In this document: positions 38,029-47,144 of the stretch, piece after piece
How the letters are laid out: the number at the start of each line of letters is the position of its first letter
Position numbering within the stretch: position 1 is the stretch's first letter
Assembly: GCF_026341825.1 (NCBI RefSeq)
Contig: NZ_JAPENY010000001.1
Span: forward strand, 3,658,001 to 3,722,000
DNA: 64,000 nucleotides
Source: Streptomyces sp. NBC_00620
GTDB taxonomy: Bacteria; Actinomycetota; Actinomycetes; Streptomycetales; Streptomycetaceae
Direction of reading: 5' to 3'
Position numbers and translations under genes: made by a program
Notes under the pieces: model-generated
The model's database searches: none
What the model saw: only the letters and a program-made list of their open reading frames with translations
Told to the model about the DNA's origin: nothing

Positions 38029-41000
38029 GTGACAGAGTCCGCACCCTCCGCGTATCTCCGGTTTCCGCATCTGCACGGCGATCTGGTCGCCTTCACCGCC
38101 GAGGACGACGTCTGGGTCGCCCCGCTGGACGGGGCGGGCCGCGCATGGCGGGTCAGCGCCGACAACGTTCCGGTGAACCATCCGCGCATCTCCCCGGACG
38201 GGACGACCGTCGCCTGGACGTCCACCCGTGACGGCGCCCCCGAGGTGCATGCCGCTTCGCTGGACGGCGGACCGTCCAAACGGCTGACGTACTGGGGGAG
38301 TTCGAAGACCCAGGTGCGCGGCTGGACCCCCGACGGGCAGGTGCTCGCGCTCAGTACGCAGGGACAGGCGAGCCTGCGCCGCAGCTGGGCGCGGGCGATC
38401 CCGCTCGACGGCGGTCCGGCCACCACCCTCCCGTACGGGCCCGTCGGCGACGTCGCCCACGGCGACGGGGGCGTGCTGCTGCTGTCCGCTCCGATGGGGC
38501 GCGAGGCCGCCTGGTGGAAGCGGTACCGGGGCGGTACGGCGGGCAAGCTGTGGATCGACCGGGAGGGCGACGGGGAGTTCGTACGGCTGCATGAAGGGCT
38601 GGACGGAAACCTGGAGTACCCCCTGTGGGTGGGGGACCGGGTCGCCTTCCTGTCCGATCACGAAGGCGTCGGGGCGCTGTACTCGTCACTCGCGGACGGC
38701 ACGGATCTGCGGCGGCACACGGCCATCGACGGCTTCTACGCCCGGCACGCGGCGACCGACGGCACCCGGGTCGTGTACGCGTCCGCCGGTGAACTGTGGC
38801 TCCTCGACGACCTGGACGGCGCCGAACCGCGCAGGCTCGACCTGCGGCTCGGCGGACAGCGCGTCGACCTGCAGCCGCATCCCGTGAGCGCCTCCCGCTG
38901 GTTCGGGGCCGCCGCGCCCGACCACACCGGACGCGGCAGCGCGATCGCCGTGCGCGGCTCCGTCCACTGGGTCACCCACCGCTCGGGCCCGGCCCGCGCG
39001 CTCGCCGCCGAACCCGGCGTACGCGCCCGGCTGCCCCGCACCTTCCGGGCGGAGGGCGAGGAACATGTGGTGTGGGTGACGGACGCCGAGGGCGACGACG
39101 CCCTGGAGTTCGCCCCCGCGACCGGGGCCGCGCCCGGAGCGACACCTCGGCGGCTCGCCGCCGGACAGCTCGGGCGGGTCCTCGCCCTCGCGATGTCACC
39201 CGACGGCAGCCGCGCCGCCGTCGCCTCGCACGACGGACGCGTCCTGCTCGTCGAGCGCGAGACGGGAGAGGTCCGCGAGGTCGACCGCAGCGAGAACGGC
39301 GACGTCAGCGGCCTCGCCTTCTCGCCCGACTCCGCCTGGCTCGCCTGGTCGCACCCCGGCCCGCGCCCGCTGCGCCAGCTCAAGCTCGCCAACACCACCG
39401 ACCTGTCGGTGACCGAGGCGACCCCGCTCCGCTTCCGGGACTACGCACCCGCGTTCACCCTCGACGGCAAGCACCTCGGGTTCCTCTCGGCCCGGTCCTT
39501 CGACCCGGTCTACGACGAGCACGTCTTCGACCTCGCGTTCGTGGGCGGCTCGCGACCGCACCTCATCACGCTCGCCGCGACCACCCCCTCGCCCTTCGGA
39601 CCGCAGCGCCACGGCCGCCCCTTCGAGGCACCCGACAAGGACGAGACGCCCGACAGCGAGGGCGCCCCCGCGACCCGGATCGACCTCGACGGACTCGCCG
39701 ACCGGATCGTGCCGTTCCCCGTCGAGGCCGCCCGCTACTCCGGCCTTCGCGCCGCCAAGGACGGACTGCTGTGGCTGCGGCATCCCGTCCGCGGAGTGCT
39801 CGGCTCCTCCCGCGCCACCCCCGACGACCCGGACCCCAAGACCGAACTGGAGCGGTACGACCTCGTCCAGCAGCGCATCGAGCATCTCGCCGCCGACGCC
39901 GACCACTTCGCCGTCAGCGGCGACGGCAAGCGCGTCCTGCTGTGGACCGACGGCAAGCTCAAGGTCGTACCGAGCGACCGGCGCGCCTCGAACGACGACG
40001 AGAGCGACACCAACATCACCGTCGATCTGTCGCGCGTACGGCAGACCGTCGATCCGGCCGCCGAGTGGCGGCAGATGTACGACGAGACCGGCCGCCTCAT
40101 GCGGGACAACTTCTGGCGGCCCGACCTCGGCGGCACCGACTGGGACGGGGTCCTTCAGCGGTACCGGCCGGTGCTCGAACGGGTCGCCACCCACGACGAC
40201 CTCGTGGACCTCCTGTGGGAGGTGCAGGGCGAACTCGGCACCTCGCACGCCTACGTCATGCCGCGCGGCGGCGGATGGGGCGGCGGCGACCGTGCGCAGG
40301 GGCTGCTCGGGGCCGACATCTCCCGTCACGACGACGGCAGTTGGCGCATCGACCGGATCCTCCCCTCGGAGACCTCCGACCCCGACGCACACGCGCCGCT
40401 CGCCGCGCCCGGGGTCGCCGTGCGCGCCGGCGACGCCATCGTCGCGGTCGCGGGGCGGCCGGTGGACCCGGTGGCCGGGCCGGGACCGCTGCTCGTCGGC
40501 ACGGCGGGCAAGCCGGTCGAGCTGACCGTCTCCCCGTCCGGCGGCGGCGATCCGCGGCACGCCGTCGTGGTGCCCCTCGCGGACGAGGAACCGCTGCGCT
40601 ACCACGCGTGGGTCGCCGACCGGCGGGCCTACGTCCACGAGCAGTCCGGCGGACGGCTCGGCTATCTGCACGTGCCCGACATGGTCGGCTCCGGGTGGGC
40701 GCAGCTCCACCGCGACCTGCGCGTCGAGGTGGCACGCGAGGGACTCGTCGTGGACGTCCGCGAGAACCGCGGCGGCCACACCTCCCAGCTCGTCGTCGAG
40801 AAACTCGCCCGGCGGATCGTCGGCTGGGACCTGCCCCGCGGCATGCGCCCGTACAGCTACCCCGAGGACGCGCCGCGCGGGCCCGTCGTCGCCGTCGCCA
40901 ACGAGTTCTCCGGCTCCGACGGCGACATCGTGAACGCGGCCATCAAGGCGCTGGGCATCGGTCCCGTGGTCGGCACCCGGACCTGGGGCGGCGTGATCGG

Positions 41001-41244
41001 CATCGACAGCCGCTACCGGCTCGTCGACGGCACCCTCGTCACCCAGCCCAAGTACGCCTTCTGGTTCGAGGGTTACGAGTGGGGCGTGGAGAACCACGGC
41101 GTCGATCCGGACGTCGAGGTCGTCCAGGCCCCGCAGGACTACGCCGCGGGGCGCGACACACAGTTGGACGAGGCGATCCGGATCGCGCTGGCTGCGCTTG
41201 CCGAGAACCCGGCGAAGGCTGCGCCCGCTTTGCCGCAGCTTTGA
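38029..41244 (+). CDS. Tricorn protease (S41 family)
   Basis: The 1,071-residue protein fits the tricorn architecture: an N-terminal six-bladed propeller (about 10-290), a second propeller (about 300-640), a helical C1 domain, a PDZ domain (about 760-850) and the S41 catalytic C2 domain. The catalytic region shows His in TSHAYVM (about 740) and the nucleophile Ser in NEFSGSDGDIVNAA (about 963). Tricorn trims oligopeptides released by the proteasome in archaea; Streptomyces tricorn homologues exist. GTG start; it stands alone. Confidence 0.92.
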   Translation: MTESAPSAYLRFPHLHGDLVAFTAEDDVWVAPLDGAGRAWRVSADNVPVNHPRISPDGTTVAWTSTRDGAPEVHAASLDGGPSKRLTYWGSSKTQVRGWTPDGQVLALSTQGQASLRRSWARAIPLDGGPATTLPYGPVGDVAHGDGGVLLLSAPMGREAAWWKRYRGGTAGKLWIDREGDGEFVRLHEGLDGNLEYPLWVGDRVAFLSDHEGVGALYSSLADGTDLRRHTAIDGFYARHAATDGTRVVYASAGELWLLDDLDGAEPRRLDLRLGGQRVDLQPHPVSASRWFGAAAPDHTGRGSAIAVRGSVHWVTHRSGPARALAAEPGVRARLPRTFRAEGEEHVVWVTDAEGDDALEFAPATGAAPGATPRRLAAGQLGRVLALAMSPDGSRAAVASHDGRVLLVERETGEVREVDRSENGDVSGLAFSPDSAWLAWSHPGPRPLRQLKLANTTDLSVTEATPLRFRDYAPAFTLDGKHLGFLSARSFDPVYDEHVFDLAFVGGSRPHLITLAATTPSPFGPQRHGRPFEAPDKDETPDSEGAPATRIDLDGLADRIVPFPVEAARYSGLRAAKDGLLWLRHPVRGVLGSSRATPDDPDPKTELERYDLVQQRIEHLAADADHFAVSGDGKRVLLWTDGKLKVVPSDRRASNDDESDTNITVDLSRVRQTVDPAAEWRQMYDETGRLMRDNFWRPDLGGTDWDGVLQRYRPVLERVATHDDLVDLLWEVQGELGTSHAYVMPRGGGWGGGDRAQGLLGADISRHDDGSWRIDRILPSETSDPDAHAPLAAPGVAVRAGDAIVAVAGRPVDPVAGPGPLLVGTAGKPVELTVSPSGGGDPRHAVVVPLADEEPLRYHAWVADRRAYVHEQSGGRLGYLHVPDMVGSGWAQLHRDLRVEVAREGLVVDVRENRGGHTSQLVVEKLARRIVGWDLPRGMRPYSYPEDAPRGPVVAVANEFSGSDGDIVNAAIKALGIGPVVGTRTWGGVIGIDSRYRLVDGTLVTQPKYAFWFEGYEWGVENHGVDPDVEVVQAPQDYAAGRDTQLDEAIRIALAALAENPAKAAPALPQL

Positions 41245-41362
41245 TCTTTTCTGCGGGTGCGTTGTGGCTTGGAACATCCGCCCCTATCGGGCAGGGCGCC
41301 CTTGATCGGTAGGGCCGATACGATGCTGGCGTACTGACCGGACCACGTGAGGAGGCACACGC

Positions 41363-41716
41363 ATGGTGGGAGAGCCGCAGGACGACTGCCTGTTCTGCAA
41401 GATCGTCGCGGGGCAGATCCCGGCCGACGTGGTCCAGGAGACCGAGACGACCGTGGCGTTCCGGGACATCAACCCCCAGGCGCCCACCCACATCCTGGTC
41501 ATCCCCAAGGTGCACCACCCGGACGCGGCAGCACTGGCAGCCGCCGAACCCGGCATCGCCGCGGACATACTGCGCGAGGCCGGCCAGGTCGCGGCCGAGG
41601 AGAAGCTCGACAGCTACCGCATCGTGTTCAACACGGGCAGCGGCGCCGGGCAGACCGTCTTCCACGCACACGCCCACCTCCTCGGTGGTCGTGGCATGCA
41701 GTGGCCGCCGGGGTAA
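41363..41716 (+). CDS. HIT family nucleotide-binding hydrolase
   Basis: The 117-residue protein has an N-terminal CLFCKIVAGQIP, typical of Hint-type HIT proteins, PTHILVIPKVHHPD in the middle and the triad HAHAHLLGG (about 98-106). Hint enzymes hydrolyse nucleoside phosphoramidates such as AMP-lysine. GGAGG lies eight bases ahead of ATG. RNase Z follows 6 bases behind the stop, so they are co-transcribed. Confidence 0.93.
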   Translation: MVGEPQDDCLFCKIVAGQIPADVVQETETTVAFRDINPQAPTHILVIPKVHHPDAAALAAAEPGIAADILREAGQVAAEEKLDSYRIVFNTGSGAGQTVFHAHAHLLGGRGMQWPPG

Positions 41717-41722
41717 CCGGCC

Positions 41723-42628
41723 TTGTCCGTACGTGAATTGGTGGTCCTCGGCACCGCCAGCCAGGTCCCCACCCGCCATCGCAACCACAACGGCTACCTG
41801 CTGCGCTGGGACGGGGAGGGGCTGCTGTTCGATCCCGGCGAGGGCACGCAGCGGCAGATGCTGCGTGCCGGGGTCGCGGCCCATGATCTGCACCGGATCT
41901 GTGTCACCCACTTCCACGGCGACCACTCGCTCGGGCTCGCCGGGGTGATCCAGCGCATCAACCTCGACCGGGTGCCGCACGAGGTGACCGCGCACTATCC
42001 GCGCTCCGGGCAGCGGTTCTTCGACCGGCTGCGGTACGCGACTGCCTACCGCGAGACCGTCGCGCTCACCGAAGCGCCGGTCGACGCCGATGGGGTGCTC
42101 GCTGTGAGTGCTTCGTACACGCTGGAGGCCCGGCGGCTCTCCCACCCCGTCGAGTCGTACGGCTACCGGCTTGTCGAGCCCGACGGGCGGCGGATGCTGT
42201 CCGAGCGGCTCGCCGAGCGGGGGGTCCGGGGACCTGATGTCGGGCGGCTGCAGCGAGAGGGCTCCCTTCCGGGAGTCTCCCTCGACGAGGTGAGCGAAGT
42301 CCGGCGCGGGCAGCGGTTCGCGTTCGTCATGGACACTCGGCTGTGCGACGGGGTGTATGCGCTTGCCGAGGGGTGCGACATGCTTGTCATCGAGTCGACG
42401 TTTCTTGATCAGGACGAGCAACTTGCTTCGGATCACGGCCATTTGACGGCTGGTCAGGCTGGCCGGGTGGCCAAGGACGCCGGCGTACGGCATCTCGTGC
42501 TCACGCACTTCAGTCAGCGGTACTCCGAACCGGATGAGTTCGAGCGGCAGGCTCGGGCCGCCGGGTTCGAGGGGGAGCTGACCGTGGCGCACGATCTGGT
42601 TCGGGTGCCGGTTCCCAAGCGGTGGTGA
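41723..42628 (+). CDS. rnz: Ribonuclease Z
   Basis: The 301-residue MBL-fold endonuclease trims the 3' end of tRNA precursors. GTASQVPTRHRNHNGYLLRWDGEGLLFDPGEGTQRQM and THFHGDHSLGLAG (zinc site, about 64) are standard, as are VMDTRLCD and VLTHFSQRYSEPDEF near the end. TTG 41723 is the likely start. Since tRNA-Ala in this window lacks an encoded CCA, RNase Z-type processing fits. The length is normal for the short form. Confidence 0.93.
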   Translation: MSVRELVVLGTASQVPTRHRNHNGYLLRWDGEGLLFDPGEGTQRQMLRAGVAAHDLHRICVTHFHGDHSLGLAGVIQRINLDRVPHEVTAHYPRSGQRFFDRLRYATAYRETVALTEAPVDADGVLAVSASYTLEARRLSHPVESYGYRLVEPDGRRMLSERLAERGVRGPDVGRLQREGSLPGVSLDEVSEVRRGQRFAFVMDTRLCDGVYALAEGCDMLVIESTFLDQDEQLASDHGHLTAGQAGRVAKDAGVRHLVLTHFSQRYSEPDEFERQARAAGFEGELTVAHDLVRVPVPKRW

Positions 42629-42695
42629 CGGTGGTTCGGGTGGTAGTTCGAGTGCCGGTTCCGGAGCTGTGGGGAATCGCCTTTACGATGATTTG

Positions 42696-43688
42696 ATGCC
42701 CCTCCCCAAAGCTGAACTGCACCTCCACATCGAAGGCACCCTCGAACCCGAGCTGGCCTTCGCGCTCGCCGCGCGCAACGGCGTGACCCTGCCGTACGCG
42801 GACACCGAAGCGCTGCGCAAGGCGTATCTCTTCGACGATCTCCAGTCGTTCCTGAACCTGTACTACGAGCTCATGGCCGTCCTCCGTACCGAGCAGGACT
42901 TCGAAGACCTCACGAACGCCTACCTCGCGCGCGCCGCCGCGCAGGGCGTGCGGCACGCCGAGATCTTCTTCGACCCGCAGGCGCACATCGCGCGGGGGGT
43001 GGGAATGGGGACCGTCGTCGAGGGGCTCTCCCGCGCGCTCGCGCGCAGTGAGGAGACGCACGGTGTCTCCACCCAGCTGATCATGTGCTTCCTGCGCGAC
43101 GAGTCCGCCGAGTCGGCCATGGACACCCTGGAGGCCGCGAAGCCGTACCTCGACCGCATCGTCGGCATCGGCCTCGACTCCGCCGAGGTCGGGCACCCGC
43201 CGGTCAAGTTCCGCGAGGTGTACGAGGCCGCTGCCGCGCTCGGGCTGCGGCGCGTCGCGCACGCGGGTGAGGAGGGGCCGCCGTCCTACATCACCGAGGC
43301 GCTGGACGTCCTCGGCGTCGAGCGCATCGACCACGGGCTGCGCTGCATGGAGGACGACGCGCTGGTCGAGCGGCTCGTGCGTGAGCGGGTGCCGTTGACG
43401 CTGTGTCCGCTGTCGAACGTACGCCTGCGGGCCGTGGACATGCTGGAGGACCATCCGCTGGTCGCGATGATGGACGCCGGGCTGCTGTGCACCGTCAACT
43501 CCGATGACCCCGCCTACTTCGGGGGATACGTCGGGGACACCTTCCACGCGGTGCGGGAAGCGCTGGGGGTCGATCAGGAACGGTTGCGGGAGCTGGCCCG
43601 CAACTCGTTCGAGGCGTCCTTCCTCGAGCACGACGAGGAGCGGCGGGCCCGGTACATCGCCGAGGTGGCGGCGTACGAGTTCGAGTAG
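42696..43688 (+). CDS. Adenine deaminase (adenosine-deaminase family)
   Basis: The 330 residues belong to the ADA amidohydrolases: metal HxH in LPKAELHLHIEGTLEPE, HAGEEGPP, ERIDHGLR and VNSDDPAYFGGY. The detail FFDPQAHIARG, GLDSAEVGHPPVKF and DDPAYFGGYVGDTFHA agrees with the Aah1/PA0148 group that deaminates adenine rather than adenosine, so adenine deaminase is the better name. ATG 42696 is favoured: TACGAT (42684-42689) six bases upstream would give a leaderless mRNA. GTG 42669 is an alternative that adds nine residues. Confidence 0.85.
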   Translation: MPLPKAELHLHIEGTLEPELAFALAARNGVTLPYADTEALRKAYLFDDLQSFLNLYYELMAVLRTEQDFEDLTNAYLARAAAQGVRHAEIFFDPQAHIARGVGMGTVVEGLSRALARSEETHGVSTQLIMCFLRDESAESAMDTLEAAKPYLDRIVGIGLDSAEVGHPPVKFREVYEAAAALGLRRVAHAGEEGPPSYITEALDVLGVERIDHGLRCMEDDALVERLVRERVPLTLCPLSNVRLRAVDMLEDHPLVAMMDAGLLCTVNSDDPAYFGGYVGDTFHAVREALGVDQERLRELARNSFEASFLEHDEERRARYIAEVAAYEFE

Positions 43689-43697
43689 ACGGGCGTT

Positions 43698-44954
43698 TTA
43701 CGTGGGGCCGGGCCCCGGTGCGGCCGCTGTTGCTGCCTGCCGGGGTCCTGCCGTGTCGTACGCCGTCCGCTGGGCCGGGATCGCGTCCAACGAGATCTCC
43801 ACGACCGTGTGTTCGGGGGTGCTGCCGCGCCTGGTGCGTAGGGCCACGGCCGTCATCGGGACCGTGAGCAGGAGCAGGCCGAGGGCCAGGATCGTGCCCA
43901 TCGCCGGGTAGCCCGCCCGGGCGGAGAGCAGGCTGCCCGTGAGCGGGCCGCACGCCGTGCCGAGTGAGGAGGCGGAGCCTACGAGGACCGCCCAGCGGCC
44001 GCGCGGGTCCAGGGACGCGGCGAGGCCGATCACGTACGAGAGCACCACCGGGTAGAGCGTGTTCCACGCGATCTCGCCTATCGCGAACGACGTCAGGTCG
44101 TCCGCCGCCGCGCTGAGCGCGATGCAGCCGGCGATCAGGGCTGTGCCCGCGCCGATCGGCAGCGCGTGTCCCAAGCGCGGGCCCAGCGCGCTCGCGCCGA
44201 TCACCCCGAGGAGTCCGGCACCGAGCGCCGCCGCGAAGACCGCGCCGACGGTGACCTCGGTGAGTCCCGCCTGGGCCAGGCCGATACGGCCGCTGACGCC
44301 CCACAGGGAGTTCTGGGCGAGGGACCAGAAGAGCATGGCGGTGGCGAGGAGGGCGCCGGCGTGTAGGTGGGGGAGGGGGGTTGAGATGCGGAGGGTGTGG
44401 GGGGTGGGTTGCCGTGTGTGGGTGGGGAGGTGCCGGGTTGTGGGGAGGACGAGTAGTGCGGTGATCGCTATCGCGGCGAGGGGGAGGCCGTGGGCGCCGC
44501 CCAGGTGGGGGATCGTCAGGTACAGCGTGCCTGCGAGGGCGGAGACGCCCAGGAGGCCCAGGGTGGTGGTGCGGTGGGGGTCGCGTTGTGCGGCTATGCC
44601 GGTGGCCGCGACCGTGGTGGCCGTGCCGGAGCCGAGGCCGCCGAGGATCGCGCCGGTGACGACCAGGGGGATCGTCGTCGTGGTGGCGGCGGTGCCGTAG
44701 CCGGCTGCGGCGAGGAGCAGGCCCGCTTGGGCGAGCCTGCGGGGGCCGAAGCGGTCGACTCGCGAGGCGAGCAGGAAGCCCGCCATGGCCGAACTCAGCA
44801 GCAGGGCGCTGCCGATGGAGCCGGCCTGTGTGGCGGAGAGGGGGAGGCCCGCGTCCAGTCTGCCGACGGTGGTCGGGAGGAGGTACGGGGCGAGGTACCC
44901 GGCCGTGAAAAGGGCGACGAGGGGCCAGGGGCGGGGGGTGGTGCGGGCGGACAC
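43698..44954 (-). CDS. MFS transporter
   Basis: GTG 44954 with GGGAA seven bases upstream gives 418 residues with 12 predicted helices. SRVDRFGPRRLAQAG lies between helices 2 and 3 as the MFS A-motif. The C-terminal tail is hydrophilic (TPEHTVVEISLDAIPAQRT). The fold resembles sugar- and drug-efflux 12-TM permeases. The substrate is unknown and no regulator is adjacent. The stretch 44370-44480 is unusually rich in Thr/His/Pro codons in the central loop (TTRHLPTHTRQPTPHT). It converges on the adenine deaminase gene with nine bases between. Confidence 0.8.
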   Translation of the reverse strand: MSARTTPRPWPLVALFTAGYLAPYLLPTTVGRLDAGLPLSATQAGSIGSALLLSSAMAGFLLASRVDRFGPRRLAQAGLLLAAAGYGTAATTTTIPLVVTGAILGGLGSGTATTVAATGIAAQRDPHRTTTLGLLGVSALAGTLYLTIPHLGGAHGLPLAAIAITALLVLPTTRHLPTHTRQPTPHTLRISTPLPHLHAGALLATAMLFWSLAQNSLWGVSGRIGLAQAGLTEVTVGAVFAAALGAGLLGVIGASALGPRLGHALPIGAGTALIAGCIALSAAADDLTSFAIGEIAWNTLYPVVLSYVIGLAASLDPRGRWAVLVGSASSLGTACGPLTGSLLSARAGYPAMGTILALGLLLLTVPMTAVALRTRRGSTPEHTVVEISLDAIPAQRTAYDTAGPRQAATAAAPGPGPT

Positions 44955-45160
44955 GGGCGTTCCCAGGGCATGCGAAAGAAGCGGCTCAATAGGGGGGTTG
45001 GGCGGCTGTCGACGGACAGGAACGCGCGGGCAATTTGTATCAAGGGGGTGGGGGTGCGAAGAAGGGGGGGTGGTGTGATGTGAGGCACGTTGCGTTTGGG
45101 GTGGGGGTGGTGGGGTAGCCGTGCGTGTCGTGGCTGCGCCCTGGGGTTGGGTGGTGGGTC
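44955..45160. other. Gene-free G-rich stretch upstream of the MFS gene
   Basis: Runs of G occur at 45044-45048, 45050-45054, 45064-45070 and 45098-45115 on the plus strand and could form G-quadruplexes. A lone AT-rich word CAATTTGTATCAA (45031-45043) gives TTGATA on the minus strand, a possible -35 for the MFS gene, but no good -10 follows. No ORF is supported. Confidence 0.4.
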
Positions 45161-45277
45161 GGGGCCGGGGGCCGGTACATCCGCCCGTCGCCGACGGATC
45201 AGACCTTGGCCGAGCAGTGAGGCGTCCGGTGACGCGGACGTACGCGACGGGCTTTTGATGTACCGGCCCCCGGCCCC
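45161..45277. repeat. 117-bp hairpin element with 21-bp perfect terminal inverted repeats
   Basis: Bases 45161-45181 are the exact complement of 45257-45277. Inside, GCCCGTCGC (45183-45191) pairs with GCGACGGGC (45244-45252), and CGTCCG (45223-45228) with CGGACG (45235-45240). The whole element can form one long interrupted stem. There is no ORF, no transposase and no obvious target-site duplication. Confidence 0.85.
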
Positions 45278-45379
45278 TTCCGTACGTATGTGGCTGCGGG
45301 CGCGTGGGCGGCCGGGGGACGACCCTCCCGCAGCACTGTCCCGATCCCTCGCGCATGGGTGGGGGCTGCGCGCACCGTC

Positions 45380-45737
45380 CGGCCCGTCCGCCGTCTGAGG
45401 GCGAGGTAGTGCTATTCCGATTCCCCGCCCACCCGTGGGGGCCGCGCTCTTCAGTCCGGGTGGGGATCCTCCGGCCCGTCCGCCGTTTGGGGGCGAGGTG
45501 GTGCCATCCCGATTCCCCGCTGGGGTTTCAGCCCGTCCGGCGTCCGAGGACGAGATGGTGCCGTCCCAATCCCCCACCCACCCGTGGGGGCTCCACTCTT
45601 CATCCCGGCTGGGGGAGATCTTTTAGCCCGTCCGGCGTTTGAGGACGAGGCCGTTCAGGCCGATGGCGGGGGTCTGGGGGCGGCAGCCCCCAGGTACGGG
45701 TCGGGTAGGGGCGGAGGGGGCGAAAAAATGCCTCTGT
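45380..45737. repeat. GC-rich tandem units and 3'-end module behind the PfkB gene
   Basis: Four degenerate units carrying CCCGTCCG(G/C)CG followed by GAGG(A/G)CGAG lie at about 45381, 45473, 45530 and 45625. The last runs into the standard module with a GGGGGC/GCCCCC hairpin and GGGGCGAAAAAA (45718-45729), directly behind the minus-strand PfkB stop at 45751. No gene is seen. Confidence 0.82.
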
Positions 45738-45750
45738 GGGGGCCGGGGGT

Positions 45751-46860
45751 TCAGGCTGAGCGGCCGAAGCCGATGGTGGGGACTGCTCGTCTCAGGGGCC
45801 AGGGGCGGGAAGTCTCCGGGAGTAGGGGCTCCAGGAAGGCGTAACGGTCGAGGGCGGCGGGGTCCTGGTCGTCGACCGACTGGACGCGGCGCCACCAGGC
45901 GGCGATCTCGGACCAGCCGGGGGCGGAGAGGGAGCCGCCGAACTCCTGGACGGAGAGCGCGGCGGTGAGGCCGGCGAAGGCGAGGCGGTCGGCGAGGGGC
46001 CAGTCGGCGAGGGTGGCCATGACGAAGCCGGCGACGAAGACGTCACCCGCGCCGGTGGGGTCCAGGGCCTCGACGGCGATGGCGGGCACCTCGGCGCTCT
46101 GGCCGGTGCCGGCGTCAACGGCGTACGCACCCTCGGAGCCGAGCGTGACCACGGCGAGCGGCACGTGCTCCGTGAGCGCGTGGGCCGCGGCCCGAGGCGA
46201 GGAGGCGCCTGTGTAGCGCATCGCCTCCTCGGCGTTGGGCAGGAACGCCTCGCAGTGCGCGAGGTCGGACAGCCCCGCCAGATCCCACGCGCCCGTGTCG
46301 TCCCAGCCGACGTCCGCGAAGATCCGGGCCCCCTTGCTCGCGGCCTGCGCGATCCACGGCGCGGGCTTGCCCGGCGTGAGCGCGGCGACGGCGGCACGCG
46401 CACTCGGCGGGCAGTCGGGCGCCGGCTCCTCCGGAGGCGGCTCGTGGCCGTGCGAGACCATCGTGCGCTCGCCCTCGTACGCCATCGACACGGTGACCGG
46501 CGAGTGCCAGCCGGGCACCGTGCGGGACGGGGAGAGGTCGATGTGCTCGCCCTGCTCCAGGGCGTCCCAGCAGTACTCCCCGTAGTGGTCGTCCCCGAAG
46601 GCCGCCGCCAGCGAGGTCTTCAGGCCCAGCCGCGCCAGCGCCGTCGCCATGTTCGCCACGCCGCCGGGGCTCGACCCCATCCCGCGCGCCCAGGACTCGG
46701 TCCCGCGCACCGGGGCGGAGTCGAGCCCGGTGAAGATGATGTCGAGGAAGACGGTGCCCGTGAGGTAGACGTCCCAGGGCGGATCCTGGGGCGCGCGCAG
46801 CCCGGCGAGCGGGTCGACGGGCGCATGGCTGTACGGTCGCTCTCCGTTGGCTGCGGTCAC
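45751..46860 (-). CDS. PfkB-family carbohydrate kinase
   Basis: The 369-residue ribokinase-fold enzyme has LTGTVFLDIIF at the start, GGVANMATALARLG (substrate/glycine motif) near 67 and the anion-hole signature DPTGAGDVFVAGF near 270. The sugar substrate is unknown. GTG 46860 has GGGAG eight bases upstream. An unusually complete palindromic operator lies at 46876-46906. Downstream of the glucarate genes on the same strand, it could take part in sugar-acid catabolism, but the 284-base gap and separate operator suggest its own transcript. Confidence 0.87.
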   Translation of the reverse strand: MTAANGERPYSHAPVDPLAGLRAPQDPPWDVYLTGTVFLDIIFTGLDSAPVRGTESWARGMGSSPGGVANMATALARLGLKTSLAAAFGDDHYGEYCWDALEQGEHIDLSPSRTVPGWHSPVTVSMAYEGERTMVSHGHEPPPEEPAPDCPPSARAAVAALTPGKPAPWIAQAASKGARIFADVGWDDTGAWDLAGLSDLAHCEAFLPNAEEAMRYTGASSPRAAAHALTEHVPLAVVTLGSEGAYAVDAGTGQSAEVPAIAVEALDPTGAGDVFVAGFVMATLADWPLADRLAFAGLTAALSVQEFGGSLSAPGWSEIAAWWRRVQSVDDQDPAALDRYAFLEPLLPETSRPWPLRRAVPTIGFGRSA

Positions 46861-46875
46861 GGTGCGCTCCCTGAC

Positions 46876-46906
46876 GTGGTGCTGATTTCAAGTCAGTCTG
46901 CACCAC
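46876..46906. promoter_or_regulatory. Nested palindrome ahead of the PfkB gene
   Basis: GTGGTGC (46876-46882) and GCACCAC (46900-46906) enclose TGATTTCAAGTCA (46883-46895), itself symmetric at nine outer and inner positions. It starts 15 bases upstream of the GTG. This double symmetry is typical of a repressor operator. Confidence 0.55.
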
Positions 46907-47144
46907 GCTGCGGGCGGAGCGGCGGTGAGCACGCCCGCAACTGCCGTCGCGTCAGGCTCCCGCCGGAGCCGTTCCCGCAGGTCCGGGGGCGGCGTCCGGT
47001 GCGGCCTTCGGCGCGGTGGGCGTGGAGGCTCTCGCGGGGCGCGGCCGGATACGGTCGTTGCGGCCGCCGCCGCGGACCAGGAAACCGACCTCGGTGAGTC
47101 CAGAGGATCGGCGAGGTCGGCTTGAAGGGAAGCGGCGCCGGTGA

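Noticed and set aside
45161..45277. Foldback element as an insertion sequence
   Set aside because: It is too short for a transposase, and no flanking direct repeat is visible; kept only as an unassigned element.
46925..47125. Short plus-strand frame between PfkB and the glucarate genes
   Set aside because: Arg/Gly-rich shadow composition and no ribosome site; this 284-base gap otherwise shows only the operator near 46876.
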